From NCBI GenBank assembly GCA_037447655.1, contig JBBHKE010002204.1, positions 1 through 51,260 on the forward strand: a stretch of DNA of 51,260 bases. The letters are read 5' to 3'. Made by a program: the position numbers and the translations under genes. The DNA is from Zygnema cylindricum (lineage: Eukaryota; Streptophyta; Zygnematophyceae; Zygnematales; Zygnemataceae). The stretch's first letter is position 1. Every line of letters begins with the position of its first letter. Below, piece by piece: positions 10,593 through 21,390 of the stretch. Below the pieces are notes generated by a model. The model was not told where the DNA came from and made no database searches. It worked only from the letters and a program-made list of their open reading frames with translations.

Positions 10593-11152
10593 GCGAAAGC
10601 GAATTTAATTCAATGTCAATTATCAACCAGCTCAAACACATTAAATTATCATGAACATAGATAGAGACATATATAATTCAAATTATCATGAACATAGATA
10701 GAGACATATATAATTCAGTAGAGGAAATTCACATTAATTATCACACATGAATTATACAATAATTTCTCCTTAGTACTTCCTAAGTGGTTCCTTAATCCCT
10801 CACTAGCTGGCATTTTAACTTAGTTGCCAGCTTACATCTAGAAATCTAATTCTAGAAGCGTCGCATGCAATTAGACACAAAATATAGTACGACGCAATTT
10901 GACACTACTCGAAACGAAACGTCAAGAGGTACACTACTCAAAGTACGACGTAATCTACACGAAACAAAATTGCTAGACGTACTACGCACGAACGAAAATT
11001 ACTATGAAGTCTCGTACTCAAACAAAATAAACCAAAGCGTTCACACTTAATCAAACGAAACCAAAATTACAAAACAAAATACACGACGTGACACGCGACA
11101 AAACTGACCCACACTAAAAAACGAACCAAAATCCCACATTGCAATCCTAACA
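10593..11152 (-). mobile_element. 3' LTR of copia element A (left copy)
   Basis: From GCGAAAGCGAATTTAA to ...GCAATCCTAACA it matches the LTR at 14648-15169. It contains a 38-bp tandem duplication (ATGAACATAGATAGAGACAT with its AATTC tail appears twice, near 10650 and 10688) that the right LTR lacks. The terminal roughly 53 bp of the right LTR have no clear match just left of 10593, so the outer end is lost or displaced. Confidence 0.85.
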
Positions 11153-11166
11153 TTCTCCCTCTCAAT
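11153..11166 (-). promoter_or_regulatory. Polypurine tract of copia element A
   Basis: The minus strand reads ATTGAGAGGGAGAA directly before the TGTTAGGATTGC start of the 3' LTR, which is the position and composition of a plus-strand primer tract. Confidence 0.8.
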
Positions 11167-11204
11167 GTGAGGATTTAACAAACTACTGATCAGACTCAAA
11201 ATAA

Positions 11205-11345
11205 TCCTACCTTAGATCTCCCTCTAACAAAGACATCATGCATTGCAATTTTAGTTAACATATCTGCTGCCTCCTCAAGAGTATGAACAAATATAAATTC
11301 AAACTATTTATCTTTCACCAAATCTCTCACAAAATGCCACTGAAA
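11205..11345 (-). pseudogene. C-terminal end of RNase H, copia element A
   Basis: Minus-strand translation gives QWHFVRDLVKDK, a stop, then FEFIFVHTLEEAADMLTKI and VFVRGRSKVGLF with a stop. This is the typical end of copia pol (HFVRE..., ...ADxxTK...). It abuts, without the intervening RT or RNase H core, the linker that normally precedes RT (next entry), so about two kilobases of pol are missing. Confidence 0.85.
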
Positions 11346-11715
11346 TAAAATTATGAGATTTATCACTAGCTTTCATTTGAAGACTAAATCGCTCTGGTGC
11401 CTTTCCCTTATTCTCTCGATTACTTCTCCTAACAATCATTTCTTCTTCCATTACATTTTTTTCACTCTTTTCAAAAATTGATGGCAGACTCTTTTCACTA
11501 TTTTGACTTTTCAAAGATAATTTTGAACTCTCAGACTTATCATCACTCAAATTGGATTCGAAATCAAAATTTTCAGAATTTGAAGCTTTACCCAAATTTC
11601 GGTTTCCGTTTTGGAGTCTCATAATGATCGTCTTTCCCATACGACGAATCCGCCACTTCGAACTCTTCCAAACTGTTTTATTCTTCAAAATCCAAACTTC
11701 GCTCCTTGCTGTTCT
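11346..11715 (-). pseudogene. Pre-RT linker of copia element A
   Basis: Asn/Ser/Glu/Lys-rich frame ending EEMIVRRSNRENKGKAPERF followed by SLQMKASDKSHNFIS. The RRSNR-KG-PERF motif is the conserved linker just upstream of copia reverse transcriptase. The frame then jumps straight to the RNase H tail. Confidence 0.8.
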
Positions 11716-12455
11716 AATATTTCATGGCTGCCTTTAAATTCTCGTGGAAGTCAACATTCCGTGACTCCACTACGTTTCGCGTCAAATGATTAAATATTCG
11801 GTATTGATTTGAATTCGCACTGTATCTGACAAAAAATCCACTCCAACTTGGTGGACTAAACTTGCCGGTCCGTTTGTTTCGGTCAATATATACGGTTGCC
11901 CGGCAACCCCAAATTCTTAAATGTCGTACGGACGGATCCCGTCCACTCCAAAGTTCTTGAGGCGTCTTTACGCCAGAAATCGAAGTCAATCTTCGATTAC
12001 ACACATTGTTTGCCGTTACAATGGCTTCTCCCTAAAGCGAAGCATTGTGTTTCGTGCTATGAAGCATCGCAGCCACCATTTTCGGCAACGTCCTGTTTTT
12101 TCTTTCGGCCACTCCTTTAGATTCGGGTGAATAAGCGGCGGTAAATTGTTGCTTGATTCCCCGCTCCTCACAAAACTCATTAAATGCGATAAATTCTCCA
12201 CCATTATCCGACCTCACGACTTTCAATTTCCTGTCCGTTTCCCTTTCAGCCATCACAACAAACTTCTTTAAATAATCCAAAGCCTCCGACTTCCTTTTCA
12301 AAAGGTACACCCAACTCTTTCAGGAAAAATAATCAACAATCACAAAAATGTATCTATTTCCCCCAAGACTCCTCAGCTTAAAAGGTCCACATAGATCCAC
12401 ATGAACAAGTTCCAAAGGTTGACTCGCTCAAAATTTTTCATTTTTGACACGATGA
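11714..12455 (-). pseudogene. Integrase core of copia element A
   Basis: In order on the minus strand: HVDLCGPFK (first catalytic Asp), an in-frame TGA near 12326 in VDYFS-stop-KSWVYLLKRKS, VVRSDNGGEFIAF (second Asp) and YSPESKGVAERKNRT (catalytic Glu). After a shift of frame comes TPQELWSGRDPSVRHLRIWG with SGFFVRYS and NVVESRNVDFHE. This is the complete rve domain plus the GKL-type C-terminal part of copia integrase, but with a stop and at least one frameshift it cannot make the enzyme. Confidence 0.9.
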
Positions 12456-12462
12456 GGTTTTC

Positions 12463-12891
12463 TCATTTGCTTCTATTACTAGAACTATTACATCCATTCA
12501 CCTTTTCTCCGATGGCCAATTCCAAACCTCTCTCCGAAGAATGCTTATTCATCTTTTTAATGTTTTCCTTCGAAGTGTGGCATAACGGATGATGCCAAAG
12601 GCTAAGGTCGTCTTTCTCCATCTCCATGGAAAGCATAGAAGGTTTCTCTTTAAATAACGTTTTCCAAATTAACTTACTAACCAAATTATCCGACACAAAT
12701 CTTTCCCCAATTTGAATTCCTTCCTTACTTTTAATCATGATTCTAAAATCCTCTAAAGAAATAACTCTACCTCCGGCCTTTTGAATTTGAGGCACACTAA
12801 CCAAATTCACCACTCCATTAGGAATAAACAAAGCATCATTCAACATTATGTTAACATTATGTGTTAGCTTTATGCACTCTAACATTTCCAA
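12463..12891 (-). pseudogene. GAG-pre-integrase part of copia element A
   Basis: Contains LFIPNGVVNLVSVPQ, then the HHCC-like LWHHPLCHTSKENIKKMNK segment that precedes copia integrase (usual form LWHxRLGHxS). The usual Gly is Cys here. A frameshift separates it from the protease above and from the integrase below. Confidence 0.85.
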
Positions 12892-13129
12892 ATTTATCTG
12901 TCACCGGTAAATCAATTCGAACCGTTCCAACTGTGTCCACGGGAATCACATGTCCACTCGCAACTGTGACATTCTTTGGAACCGTAAGCTTCCTTGTATC
13001 CAAAAATAGACTTAAATCCGTACACATATGATGAGTTGCGCCGGTATCAATAATCCAATCTTTTACACAATGATTACTAGAAGCCAAATTCAAAATTGCT
13101 TTGGTTTTCTCGTCCAATAAAATAGCCAA
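12857..13129 (-). pseudogene. Aspartic protease of copia element A
   Basis: Has WIIDTGATHHMCTDLSLF, the DTGA catalytic motif of retrotransposon proteases followed by the usual THHM, and TVASGHVIPVDTVGTVRI. The active-site triad is intact although the polyprotein frame is broken on both sides. Confidence 0.9.
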
Positions 13130-13195
13130 ATTGTAATATCGCTCCTCAATATCTTTTTCAAATTCCGTATAGTTTCTTTGATAACAAGATCCTCT

Positions 13196-13570
13196 TCATT
13201 GGCCACGACCGCGTCCGCGTCCTCGGCCACGTCCTCGTCCATTTCTTCGATCGTCATAAAATGAAAAATTTTCCCCTTTTCGTTGGGAACAACGAGAGCT
13301 CACATGTCTCCACTTGTGGCAAATATTACATCTCTTCTCCTTATCTGGGCACTCGGCTGCAAAATGCCCAATCTTATCACATTTGAAACAAGTCACGTTA
13401 GTGGTGTTAGATTTATCAAATTGACTTCTACTAAATCCAACATTTTGACTTCTTCCTCTACCTCTTCCTCCAAAATTTCCTCTAATACCCCCTCTTCCTC
13501 GGAACAAATTAAGATGCGGGGAATCCAATGTATTTTCATTATGGATTCCACTACTTTGAACTTCAGATAA
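13196..13570 (-). pseudogene. Gag zinc knuckles of copia element A
   Basis: Two CCHC knuckles, CFKCDKIGHFAAEC and a second CNICHKW.HVSSRC, follow an RG-rich stretch and precede an RGRGRG tail. The second has Arg where Gly is usual before His. This frame overlaps the end of the gag frame out of register, so a frameshift near 13530-13570 separates the knuckles from the gag body. Confidence 0.88.
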
Positions 13571-14544
13571 TTTACCGCATACTCAAGTGTAGCATTCCTT
13601 TTAGATTGAATTATTTCACTAGACATATAATATCTTTCGGGTAATCCCTCTAAGAACACTTGTAACTTTTCATTTTCGAGTACAATTTTACCAAGACTAC
13701 TTAATTGCTCCAACAAAATATAAAATCTTTTGACTCCATCATCTATTGACTCATTATGCTTAAACTTAAACTTAATGAAATCCTTGAACACATAATTTGC
13801 CTTATCTTTGACTTCTTTCTCAAAATGATTTTCTAATGCTTGCCAACATTTATGTGCTGTATCATGAATAAGAAAATAATCATGGACCGATCCGGTACAA
13901 CTTTGAATCAATCCATTCATGGCCGCCATATCTTTCAATCTCCACAAATTTTGTGCCTTGGGATCTTTTGGCATTTTCTCCTTGCCGTTGACGATCTTCC
14001 ATAACTTCTTCAAGATGAGACTCGCTCTCGTGTTCTTCTTCCAAATAGCGTAGTTCGATCCGTCGAAGATAATCGGCTTGCCTCCCATTCGAAAATCTTC
14101 TTCTCCTTCCAACTCACTATCAAAATAAAAATCAAAATCCTCTTCTACCTTTTTCTTTTTCTTTTTCTTACATTTTTCATCATCATCCGAATTATCTGAG
14201 ATGCTACTAGAACTAGAGCTAGACCTGTCCTCGAATTCCTGTTTCACCGAAACATTTTCATTTTTCACCTTTTTATCCTTTTGTTTCATAAATTTCTCCC
14301 ACTCCTTATAAGTGTCTCTATCTAACCGAATGTCATAACTTTCATTTTCTTTAGGTTGATCGAATCCGAAGGGTTTAGCTTGCAATGACTCCTCGGACTT
14401 TGGCGCAATTCCTTCACCGAAACTGAATTCTCGTTCGCTCGGACCCCGAAAAGATGGCTCGGGTGTCGGCGGAGTTCCCGAGGTCCCCATACGCATCTTC
14501 GGTCCGGATGGAGAGGGTGTGTTCTTCTTTTTCTTCCCTCCCAT
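13531..14544 (-). CDS. Gag body of copia element A
   Basis: Long open frame starting MGGKKKKNTPSPSGP. It has an acidic/Ser-rich part (EFEDRSSSSSS..., D/E and K runs), then the UBN2-type gag core: FDGSNYAIWKKNTRASLI, LKKLWKIV, DMAAMNGLIQSC, VHDYFLIHDTAHKCWQAL and VKRFYILLEQLSSLGKI with the EGLPERYYMS motif. This is capsid-like copia gag. The true frame leaves near 13560 where a shift leads to the zinc knuckles; the open frame itself runs out of register to 13393. Gag of element B shows the same blocks. Confidence 0.85.
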
Positions 14545-14578
14545 ACCTAACTCACTAGATCCTCAATGTGGAGCTAAC

Positions 14579-14592
14579 CTGCTCCGATACCA
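14579..14592 (-). promoter_or_regulatory. Primer-binding site of copia element A
   Basis: The minus strand reads TGGTATCGGAGCAG two bases after the LTR end ...CCTTTCA. It matches the initiator tRNA-Met type PBS (TGGTATCAGAGC) with one difference. Confidence 0.88.
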
Positions 14593-14594
14593 AT

Positions 14595-15169
14595 TGAAAG
14601 GATTGAGACTCAATCGGAATGCACAAAAAATTGACAAATTACACAATGCGAAAGCGAATTTAACTCAATGTCAATTATTAACCACCTCATACACATTAAA
14701 TTCTCATGAACATAGATAGAGACATATATAATTCAGTAGAGGAAATTCATATTAATTCTCACACATTAATTCTACAATAATTTCTCCTTAGTCGTTCCTT
14801 AGTGGTTCATTAATCCCTCACTAGCTGGCATTTTAACTTAGTCGCCAGATTACATCTAGAAATCTAAATCTAGAAACGTTGCATGTACTTGGACACAAAA
14901 TATAGTACGGCGCATATTGAAACTACTCGAAAGGAAACGTCAAGAAGTACAGAACTCAAAGTACGACGTAATCTACACGAAACAAAATTACTAGACGTAC
15001 TACGCACGAACCGAAATTACTAGAAGTCTCGTACTCAAACGAAATAGACCAAAGCGTTCATACTTAATCAAACGAAATCAAAAGTACAAAACAAAATACA
15101 CGACGTGACATGCAACAAAACTGACCCACACTAAAAAACGAACATAAATCCCACATTGCAATCATAACA
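14595..15169 (-). mobile_element. 5' LTR of copia element A (575 bp)
   Basis: Plus-strand ends TGAAAGGATTGAG... and ...GCAATCATAACA, i.e. TGTTATGATTGC...CTTTCA in element orientation, a standard TG...CA LTR. The same family occurs at 3712-4302, 10593-11152 and 22812-23459. The flank after it is TTTCT. Confidence 0.92.
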
Positions 15170-15199
15170 TTTCTCTAGTTCGCCTTCTTGGGCTAGCAT

Positions 15200-15555
15200 G
15201 CATATGTTCTCTTTCTTCCTTCTCCCTCCCTCCACTCTCCCTTCTTTTTATCCCTTCTACACTCGCCTTCTCTCATCCTCTCATCTCTTATCTCTCTCCC
15301 CAATCCCCTCTCTTCTCTCTCCTCTCCCTTCTCCCCGTCCTTCTCTACCTTGCCTCTCTCTCACATATCTGAACTCTTTACTTCCGCCTGTCCTCACTTT
15401 TTCCTCCTCTCTCCACCATCCTCGCTTGGCCGCTCTCCTTCCTCGCTGCTCTTTTATTTCTCCTTCCTCCTCTTGCCTTTCTCCCCTCGCCTTTCTCCCC
15501 TTTCCTTTCTCCCCTCGCCTTTCTCCTCCCTCCTCTCCTCTTTCCACTCGCCTGG
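15200..15555 (+). repeat. CT-rich low-complexity tract
   Basis: C/T-rich plus strand with CTTTCTCCCCTCGCC repeats near 15475-15525. The open frame across it (15198-15680) is a composition artefact in its first part. After 15555 it ends in a non-repetitive RLESEREGDPDLGP... stretch that I cannot assign. Confidence 0.85.
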
Positions 15556-16823
15556 AGAGTGAACGAGAAGGAGATCCTGATTTGGGTCCGGCTTTGCGTT
15601 CGTCGCCAGATGGCCGTCGATCGATTTCACTTTTTCATCTAACCGACGAGGAAAGTCCAAAAGGCCGCTCGGAAATTTAAGCGCCGAAACTGATTTAGGG
15701 TAACCCTCCATCAAGCGCCGACAGTAATCGTACGGAAACGTTTACTAGCAGTAATACTTCGTTCACTTCTCTATCAGGTCCTGTCAACAATGGAATCTAT
15801 CCCGTACGTGCTTTCTTTCGATTGGACGCACATAGGTTCATATTCTGAGGACGAGCATTCAAAGATTCCAAAAGCACAATGTTTAGACTTGTATCTGTAC
15901 ATGCAGTCGCAAAATTAAATTACGTGAATGTACAATTTGTACGTTCGTGTTTTGTATTTTTTGTAGTTGTTTTGTCGTTCGTGTTTCGTCGTGACACCAT
16001 GAATTCCGGATGTCAGCGGATCGTGGAGGCGTCACGACACATCCTTCAACAAATATTTTTTTTGGTGGTTTTCGTTAGATTTGATTCCCACCTGTCTGAA
16101 GGCGCGCGGCCCGTACGTCACCTTTCCACGCGTAAACATTTTACACGTCCGATGATTGATGACTCTCCTCTTGAGGAGAGTAATTAATCACTAGACGACG
16201 TGACCGCTTGCTTCGAAAACAAGTAATCGGACGGTCGACGTTGTTGCCCAAAAAGTTTGGAGAATCTTGGCGCGCCGACAGTAATCCTGTTTAAAAAAAA
16301 TAAAAATAAATCAGTACGTCTTTGTACGGAAATGAGCTGGATCTGTACGAAAGTACACTTTTTCCAGTAAAGAACCCCACTTTTCGCCTGATGGAGGTTC
16401 ACCTTTAAAACTCAAAATTGTACTCTTGCTCAGTACAAAGTTACATACATTTACATGTACTTTAGGTACCGTACGAAAGTAACAATAACCTACTAATTGG
16501 TGTTGGTTTGTTGCGCGTTTTTATTCATCGATGTGGAAACAGACGAAATTGTGACGCTCCGGAACAAAAATATAAGACGACAAAAAAAGAAGTCCCGCAA
16601 AAAGGACAAAGGTTTAAAAAAAGTACGGGTAATTTGTGCGACGCAGAAAGTACGAACGTTGATAAGTCCTTAATGATGTTATGGCGACGTTAATCGTGGA
16701 CCTAAAAGGACTTGGCATTACTTTCTAGTTTCTACTCGTAATCGAAAACTCATTACGGTACGGAATTGTACTGAGAACTTTCGCATGGGATCATAAAATA
16801 CGAAAGTACAAGATTTTCCAATT
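15556..16823. other. No gene recognised; GTAC-rich DNA
   Basis: No convincing frame. A short open frame starting MESIPYVLSFDW (15790-15918, 42 codons) has no recognised relative. The tetranucleotide GTAC is strikingly frequent: I counted 15 in 15721-16500, where about 3 are expected from composition. Confidence 0.4.
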
Positions 16824-17692
16824 AGGGTACGGCCCTATGTGGTTAAGTTCAGGTTTTTTTCTGTCGTTTTCCTTTCAAACTTAGCGTTGTACTGCCTATG
16901 TTGCGACCGTACGAAAAAATTGCAAATTTGTAAGGGTACGGCACCATCTGGCTAAGTGCGGGTTTTTTCTGTCGTTATCCTTTGTAACTTAGCGTCGTAC
17001 TGCCTAAGTTGCAGCCGTATAAAGAAATCGCAAATTTGTAGAGTACAATTTGCGTCATCCTCGAATTTAGGATGTACAAAAATTTGTCGTCTTGCGTTTT
17101 TTCGACCCATTGTCACGTCATCTTCAAACTTATTAAACCACATCGGCAATGTGTTTAAAGCAAAGTAAAACCAATAACAAAACATATTCCCACCTGTAAA
17201 AAAAATTTAGAAGTTTTTGACGACAAAAAAAATTATAGGGTTGTTTTTTTTGTCCGCTTGCATGTTGTATGGTTTTTTTTTTTGTAGGGGTCTTGATGCT
17301 CCAGTATCATTTGACGCAAAGTTGAAAAATCTGCGAAGGCGAAAAATCTGCCGAAGTCATGGCGGCCGGACAGGAGAGGTTTACGCAAAGGCATGTTGTA
17401 CAGCCACACCTGCAAGGCTGCACGTCTACGATGTCACGCAATGACATGCGACATGCCAAATCCGCAAATCGTTTCAAAAATTACGATGTGTCTTGCGACG
17501 CTTCAAAAAGTTTCGAAAAAATACGGTGCGGCAAAAACAGATTGTACACGGTGACAACCGTCACGAGTATTGTCGACGTATACAATCGTCACAAACTTAA
17601 GTAACAATTTCGAATAGAAATCTGGGTCCGCTGGATCCGCGCTAAAATACAAAGTAAGTTCGCTAAGTTACACATACATGGGGCCATACCCT
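16824..17692 (+). mobile_element. TIR element Y1 (GGGTAC...GTACCC family), non-autonomous
   Basis: The left end AGGGTACGGCCCTATGTGG and right end CATGGGGCCATACCCT form imperfect terminal inverted repeats, flanked by TA on both sides (ATTA|GGG and CCC|TAAA). The left end is duplicated in tandem (16824-16932 and 16934-17042, each opening GGGTACGGC and containing GTCGTACTGCCTA-like DNA). The right half shares GACAACCGTCACG, GTCGACGTATACAATC and GGATCCGCGCTAAAATACAA with copies at 21895-22126 and, inverted, 31281-32057. No transposase is present. The superfamily is not decided. Confidence 0.75.
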
Positions 17693-18200
17693 AAAGTACA
17701 ATTTGCGTCATTCTCCAACTTAAGATGTACGAAAATTTGTCGTCTTGCGTTTTTTCGACCAACTTCACGTCATCTTCAAACTTATCGTAAAACACATCGG
17801 CAATGTGTTTTAAGGTAAGTAAATCCGTTTACACCAATAGGAACATATATTTCCACGTGTGAAAAGTTTTCAGAATTTTTTGACGAAAGAAAAAAGCACA
17901 GGGTTGTTGGTTTTTGTCCGCTACACCGCCAATCGCTATTAGCGTGTAGGTTTGATTAGCGTATACTATTATTTAGCGTGGTGTGAAATCGATTACTCTA
18001 ATTAGGAATTAGGGCTTTTTTTAAATAGTGTGGATAATTCTATTTGAGAATAAAAACAAAAAAAATCGGGACGGGATTAGCGTACACAGCGCTAATAGCG
18101 ATTGGCGGTGTAGCATTTTGTACGGTTTTTTTTTTGTACGGGTCTCGAGGTTGCTGTGCCATTTCACGTAGAGGTGGAAAATCTGCGAAGGAGCCACTGC
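17693..18200 (+). repeat. Second, partial copy of the Y1 interior
   Basis: From AGTACAATTTGCGTCATTCT onward this repeats 17040-17360 in the same order (TTGTCGTCTTGCGTTTTTTC, CATCGGCAATGTGTTT, CAGGGTTGTT...TTTTTGTCCGC, TTTTTTTTTGTA(C/G)GGGTCT, GAAAATCTGCGAAGG). It is interrupted by the MITE at 17924-18110. Confidence 0.85.
17924..18110. mobile_element. 187-bp MITE with 21-bp perfect TIR and TA duplication
   Basis: Starts CACCGCCAATCGCTATTAGC and ends with the exact inverse; TA stands on both sides (17922-17923, 18111-18112). The paralogous uninterrupted sequence at about 17250 (TTGTCCGC then TTGCATGTTGTATGG) is the approximate empty site. A TA target is typical of the Tc1/mariner superfamily (Stowaway-like MITEs). 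Confidence 0.92.
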
Positions 18201-18206
18201 TGCTCG

Positions 18207-18314
18207 CACTCCCTGCCGCTGTCGCCTGGCGCCCCGTGCACTCCCTGCCGCTGCCGCTGTCGCCTGGCGCCCCGTGCACTCCCTGCCGCTGCCGCTGTCG
18301 CCTGGCGCCCCGTG
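18207..18314. repeat. GC-rich 38-bp tandem repeat, 3 units
   Basis: Units begin CACTCCCTGCCGCTG and end TCGCCTGGCGCCCCGTG at 18207-18238 (six bases short), 18239-18276 and 18277-18314. This is a sharp GC island in AT-rich surroundings. The overlapping open frames are products of the repeat. Confidence 0.93.
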
Positions 18315-20520
18315 CAGCCCTTCAAACCACACCATTTCGCGTTCTGCTACAAGTCGGCTTTAAGGGCAACGGGAGAGGAGCCGGAGAAAATTTTCAGAGC
18401 GACGTTATTTAACCACCGCGGAAGGTAAAAAGCACTACTTCCGCCATTTGAAAATCAATACAATATAAAAAAAACCACTTTCTTAATTTAAAATCAATCT
18501 TACACACCATTTATATTTCTAACGGACATTAATTAGGCCAAATAGGGGTGGGGAAGGGAAGGGTCCAACAAGTGAAGGAGGCGGATATTGTGAGATTGTC
18601 TTGTGAGGTAGAACTAGCGGAACTAGCGGAGGAGTTGTAGTGGAGGTCAGTTTAAACGGAATTGAAAGAAGGTTTAACCGCTTTTAGACCATTTTTAAAA
18701 ACTAAAGAAATTTTATGTTTCGAATTCATTTTCTGATTCCGTTATTTTCAACTTCAAATTCAGTTTTTGATTCTGTTACAATTACAATTTCAAGTGAAAA
18801 TTCAGTTTCAGTTATATATATCGCACTTTTGTTTCAGTTCAGTTTTTCATGCAGATCCTATTTTCCTCCACTACAATTTTGGTGCAAACTACAACTCTCT
18901 GTAATCGTGTAATCGTTTTTACTTTCTCTGTATATATTACTTTTTCCATCTCCTCCCACCCGTCAAAGTCACCCTAAATAATTCAAATGACTTTGCTCTA
19001 TTCCACATTATCTGTGGAATCCATTTTCAGTTTCAGTTGTTGATCACTTTTAGGTCGCTTTTGTGATGTTTAAATTGTGATGGTTTAAGGCATTTTTTCA
19101 CTCTTTTTGATGCAGAAAATGTGATGCTTGGTACAATTGGTTTTTATGCAAGATTTTTTTTCCCGTTTTATGCATGAATACAATGAACAGCTTGTCTCTT
19201 ATCCAACTATTCTCCCTATAAGCTATATAAGTTTTGTTCTTTCAATATTCATATTATATTGTGCGTACATATTTATACCAGCGTGCAGTGTGTTTGTTGC
19301 TGTTTTATGGGTATTTTTTTCCGTTGAATGTTTCGTCTTCTTTTCAGATATTTGGTGTTCTATAATTTTGTACATATTCGAGTATTTGGAGTTACTGAAC
19401 AATTTTCACATTGAGTTTGCAAAGGCTTTGTTGCATGCCATTGTTGTAATTTGTGAACACCTCGTGGCATTATTTTTTCAAAAGGTACACAAGTTAGATA
19501 TCTAATCAAACACTTTTTCAAGAGGGACACAAAATTGATATCTAATCAACATTTGTTTTAAATTGAAATTCATTTTCAAGATTTGGCAAAAAGAACACAT
19601 GAGTGTTGGAGTTTTACACTAGTTTACGAATCATTAGAGAAAACAAAATGAAAAACCACCAATAAACATTCATTCAAGATATATATAACATAAAAAAACA
19701 ATTGGAAAAAATGTGAGAGCGTATGTTCATGAATATACAAAAAAAAAGTTACACATTCGCTTACATTTCAAAACCTCGAGAATAGAGAGTCGAAAAGTAA
19801 ATTGCCTTCTCAAACTCCAATAGTCGATCTATTAGATATTCACGAACTAAAATACAACTACTGAAAGAAAAAAAAAGCAAAAATAAAAGAAAAAAAGGCT
19901 AATCTCTTGAAGCAAACAACATCAACTTCATTAGTCATGTCAAATAACGTCACATATTCTTCGCTGGCCGTGTTGGTTGAATAATATTGATAGCAATAGT
20001 ATTGTCGTTAACAGTTGTAAGACCGCGGTTAACGCGGAGGTAACAATTCAAATCATCACAGCCACACAACGGGCTTTCTTTTCTGGTGTCATCCTGCAAA
20101 ATCATGCACAACTTTCAATGTCAAACCTTTAAAAATGACTTTGCGTAAGTGAAAAGAATAATCTTAAACATTAGAGACAAGAACTGTCTTTTAAAAACCC
20201 AACGAGATGTTGAAGTAAAAAACTAAAGCCAATTAGGACAAGTCAATCGCTTAAATGAATGAAAGGAAAAGTGTATGACATTGCCAAGATTCGTACAAGT
20301 ATAATACATCTGTCGTAAATCAATTGAATCGTGGAAATATACACAACATTGATAACACCAAAATTAGCCTCCTGTTAAATGCTACATAGAGGATATGTCA
20401 TTTGACCCTCTTTCACATCGACACTAAATCCTGTGACATCCGAGTTGCTCCTCTCAGACATCCACACGAAATGTTATGATTTGCTCCTCACAGACGGTGC
20501 AAAGTTCAGATCGAAACTTT
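18315..20520. other. No gene recognised
   Basis: AT-rich. One 125-codon frame at 19128-19505 (plus) is very hydrophobic (Phe, Ile, Leu, Tyr), with several membrane-like stretches, but this is what AT-rich random DNA yields and no motif supports it. Around 20020 there is a small CCGCGGTTAACGCGG palindrome. Confidence 0.45.
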
Positions 20521-21390
20521 GCAAAGAATTTAATTCAGTTTGGTATTCTGTTAAATATTTAGTTGAGTTACCACCACTTCAGTTTTCAGCTCAATATCCA
20601 ACTCGTTATTCGCTTCAATACTCGGTTCAATATCTTGTTAAGTTTCCAAATAAGTATTCAGTTGGTATCAAGTTAAAGTATTCAATTCAGATATTCAGTA
20701 TTTGTTCCAGTTGAGTATCTTGTATATTATTGAGTTCAGTAGTTAGTGCAGAATTCAGTTCAATATTCTGTTTTGTATTTATTTCATTTCGGTATTCTGT
20801 TATATATTTAGTTCTGGTACCACTTCAGTCCTCATTTCAGAATTATGTTTAGAATTCATTCCAGTATTCAGTTCAATTTCCAAATCAGTATTCAGTATGG
20901 TATGAAGTTAAGTGTTCGGTACTTTATTTATTTCAGTTCGGTATTCTGTGAAATATTTTGTTCACGTACCACTTCAGTTCAGTATATTTCCAATTGAATA
21001 TGCAATACAATATTCAGTTCAGTATCCACTGTAATATTTGGTTAGGTTTCCTGTTAAATATTTTGTTCAGTTTTCGAGTTCAGCTTTCAGTTCAATAACC
21101 AGTTTAGTATTTGATTCAGTATCTAGCTCAGTTTCCTTATAAGTTAGCAATTCGGTATGAGGTTAATATTCATTTCAGTTTTCAATTCAATACTTTGTTG
21201 TGTTGCAGTAGAGTGTCCTTTACATTATTCAGTTAAATATTCACTGCAATATTCAGTTCAGTATTAATCAGTTCACTGTTCTGTTCACTAGTCGATTCAA
21301 TATTCAGCTCGATTATAAATTCAGTATTCAGCCCGGTGTCCACTTCAGTATGTAGATCAGTATTCATTCAGGTTCCAGTGCCCAAGGAAA
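20520..21390 (+). repeat. Degenerate (TTCAGTAT/CAGTTCAATAT)n satellite
   Basis: About 870 bp in which CAGT, TTCAGTATTC and AGTTCAATAT blocks recur every 8-12 bases with much variation. The frame at 20433-20714, rich in Tyr/Ser/Gln, is a consequence of it. I see no gene. Confidence 0.85.

Noticed and set aside
19128-19505. 125-codon hydrophobic frame, possible membrane protein
   Set aside because: AT-rich DNA gives Phe/Ile/Leu/Tyr-rich frames by chance; no motif, homologous copy or context supports it.
20520-21390. Possible CRISPR-like or regularly spaced array
   Set aside because: Units are irregular, very degenerate and without unique spacers; it is a decayed satellite in a eukaryotic genome.
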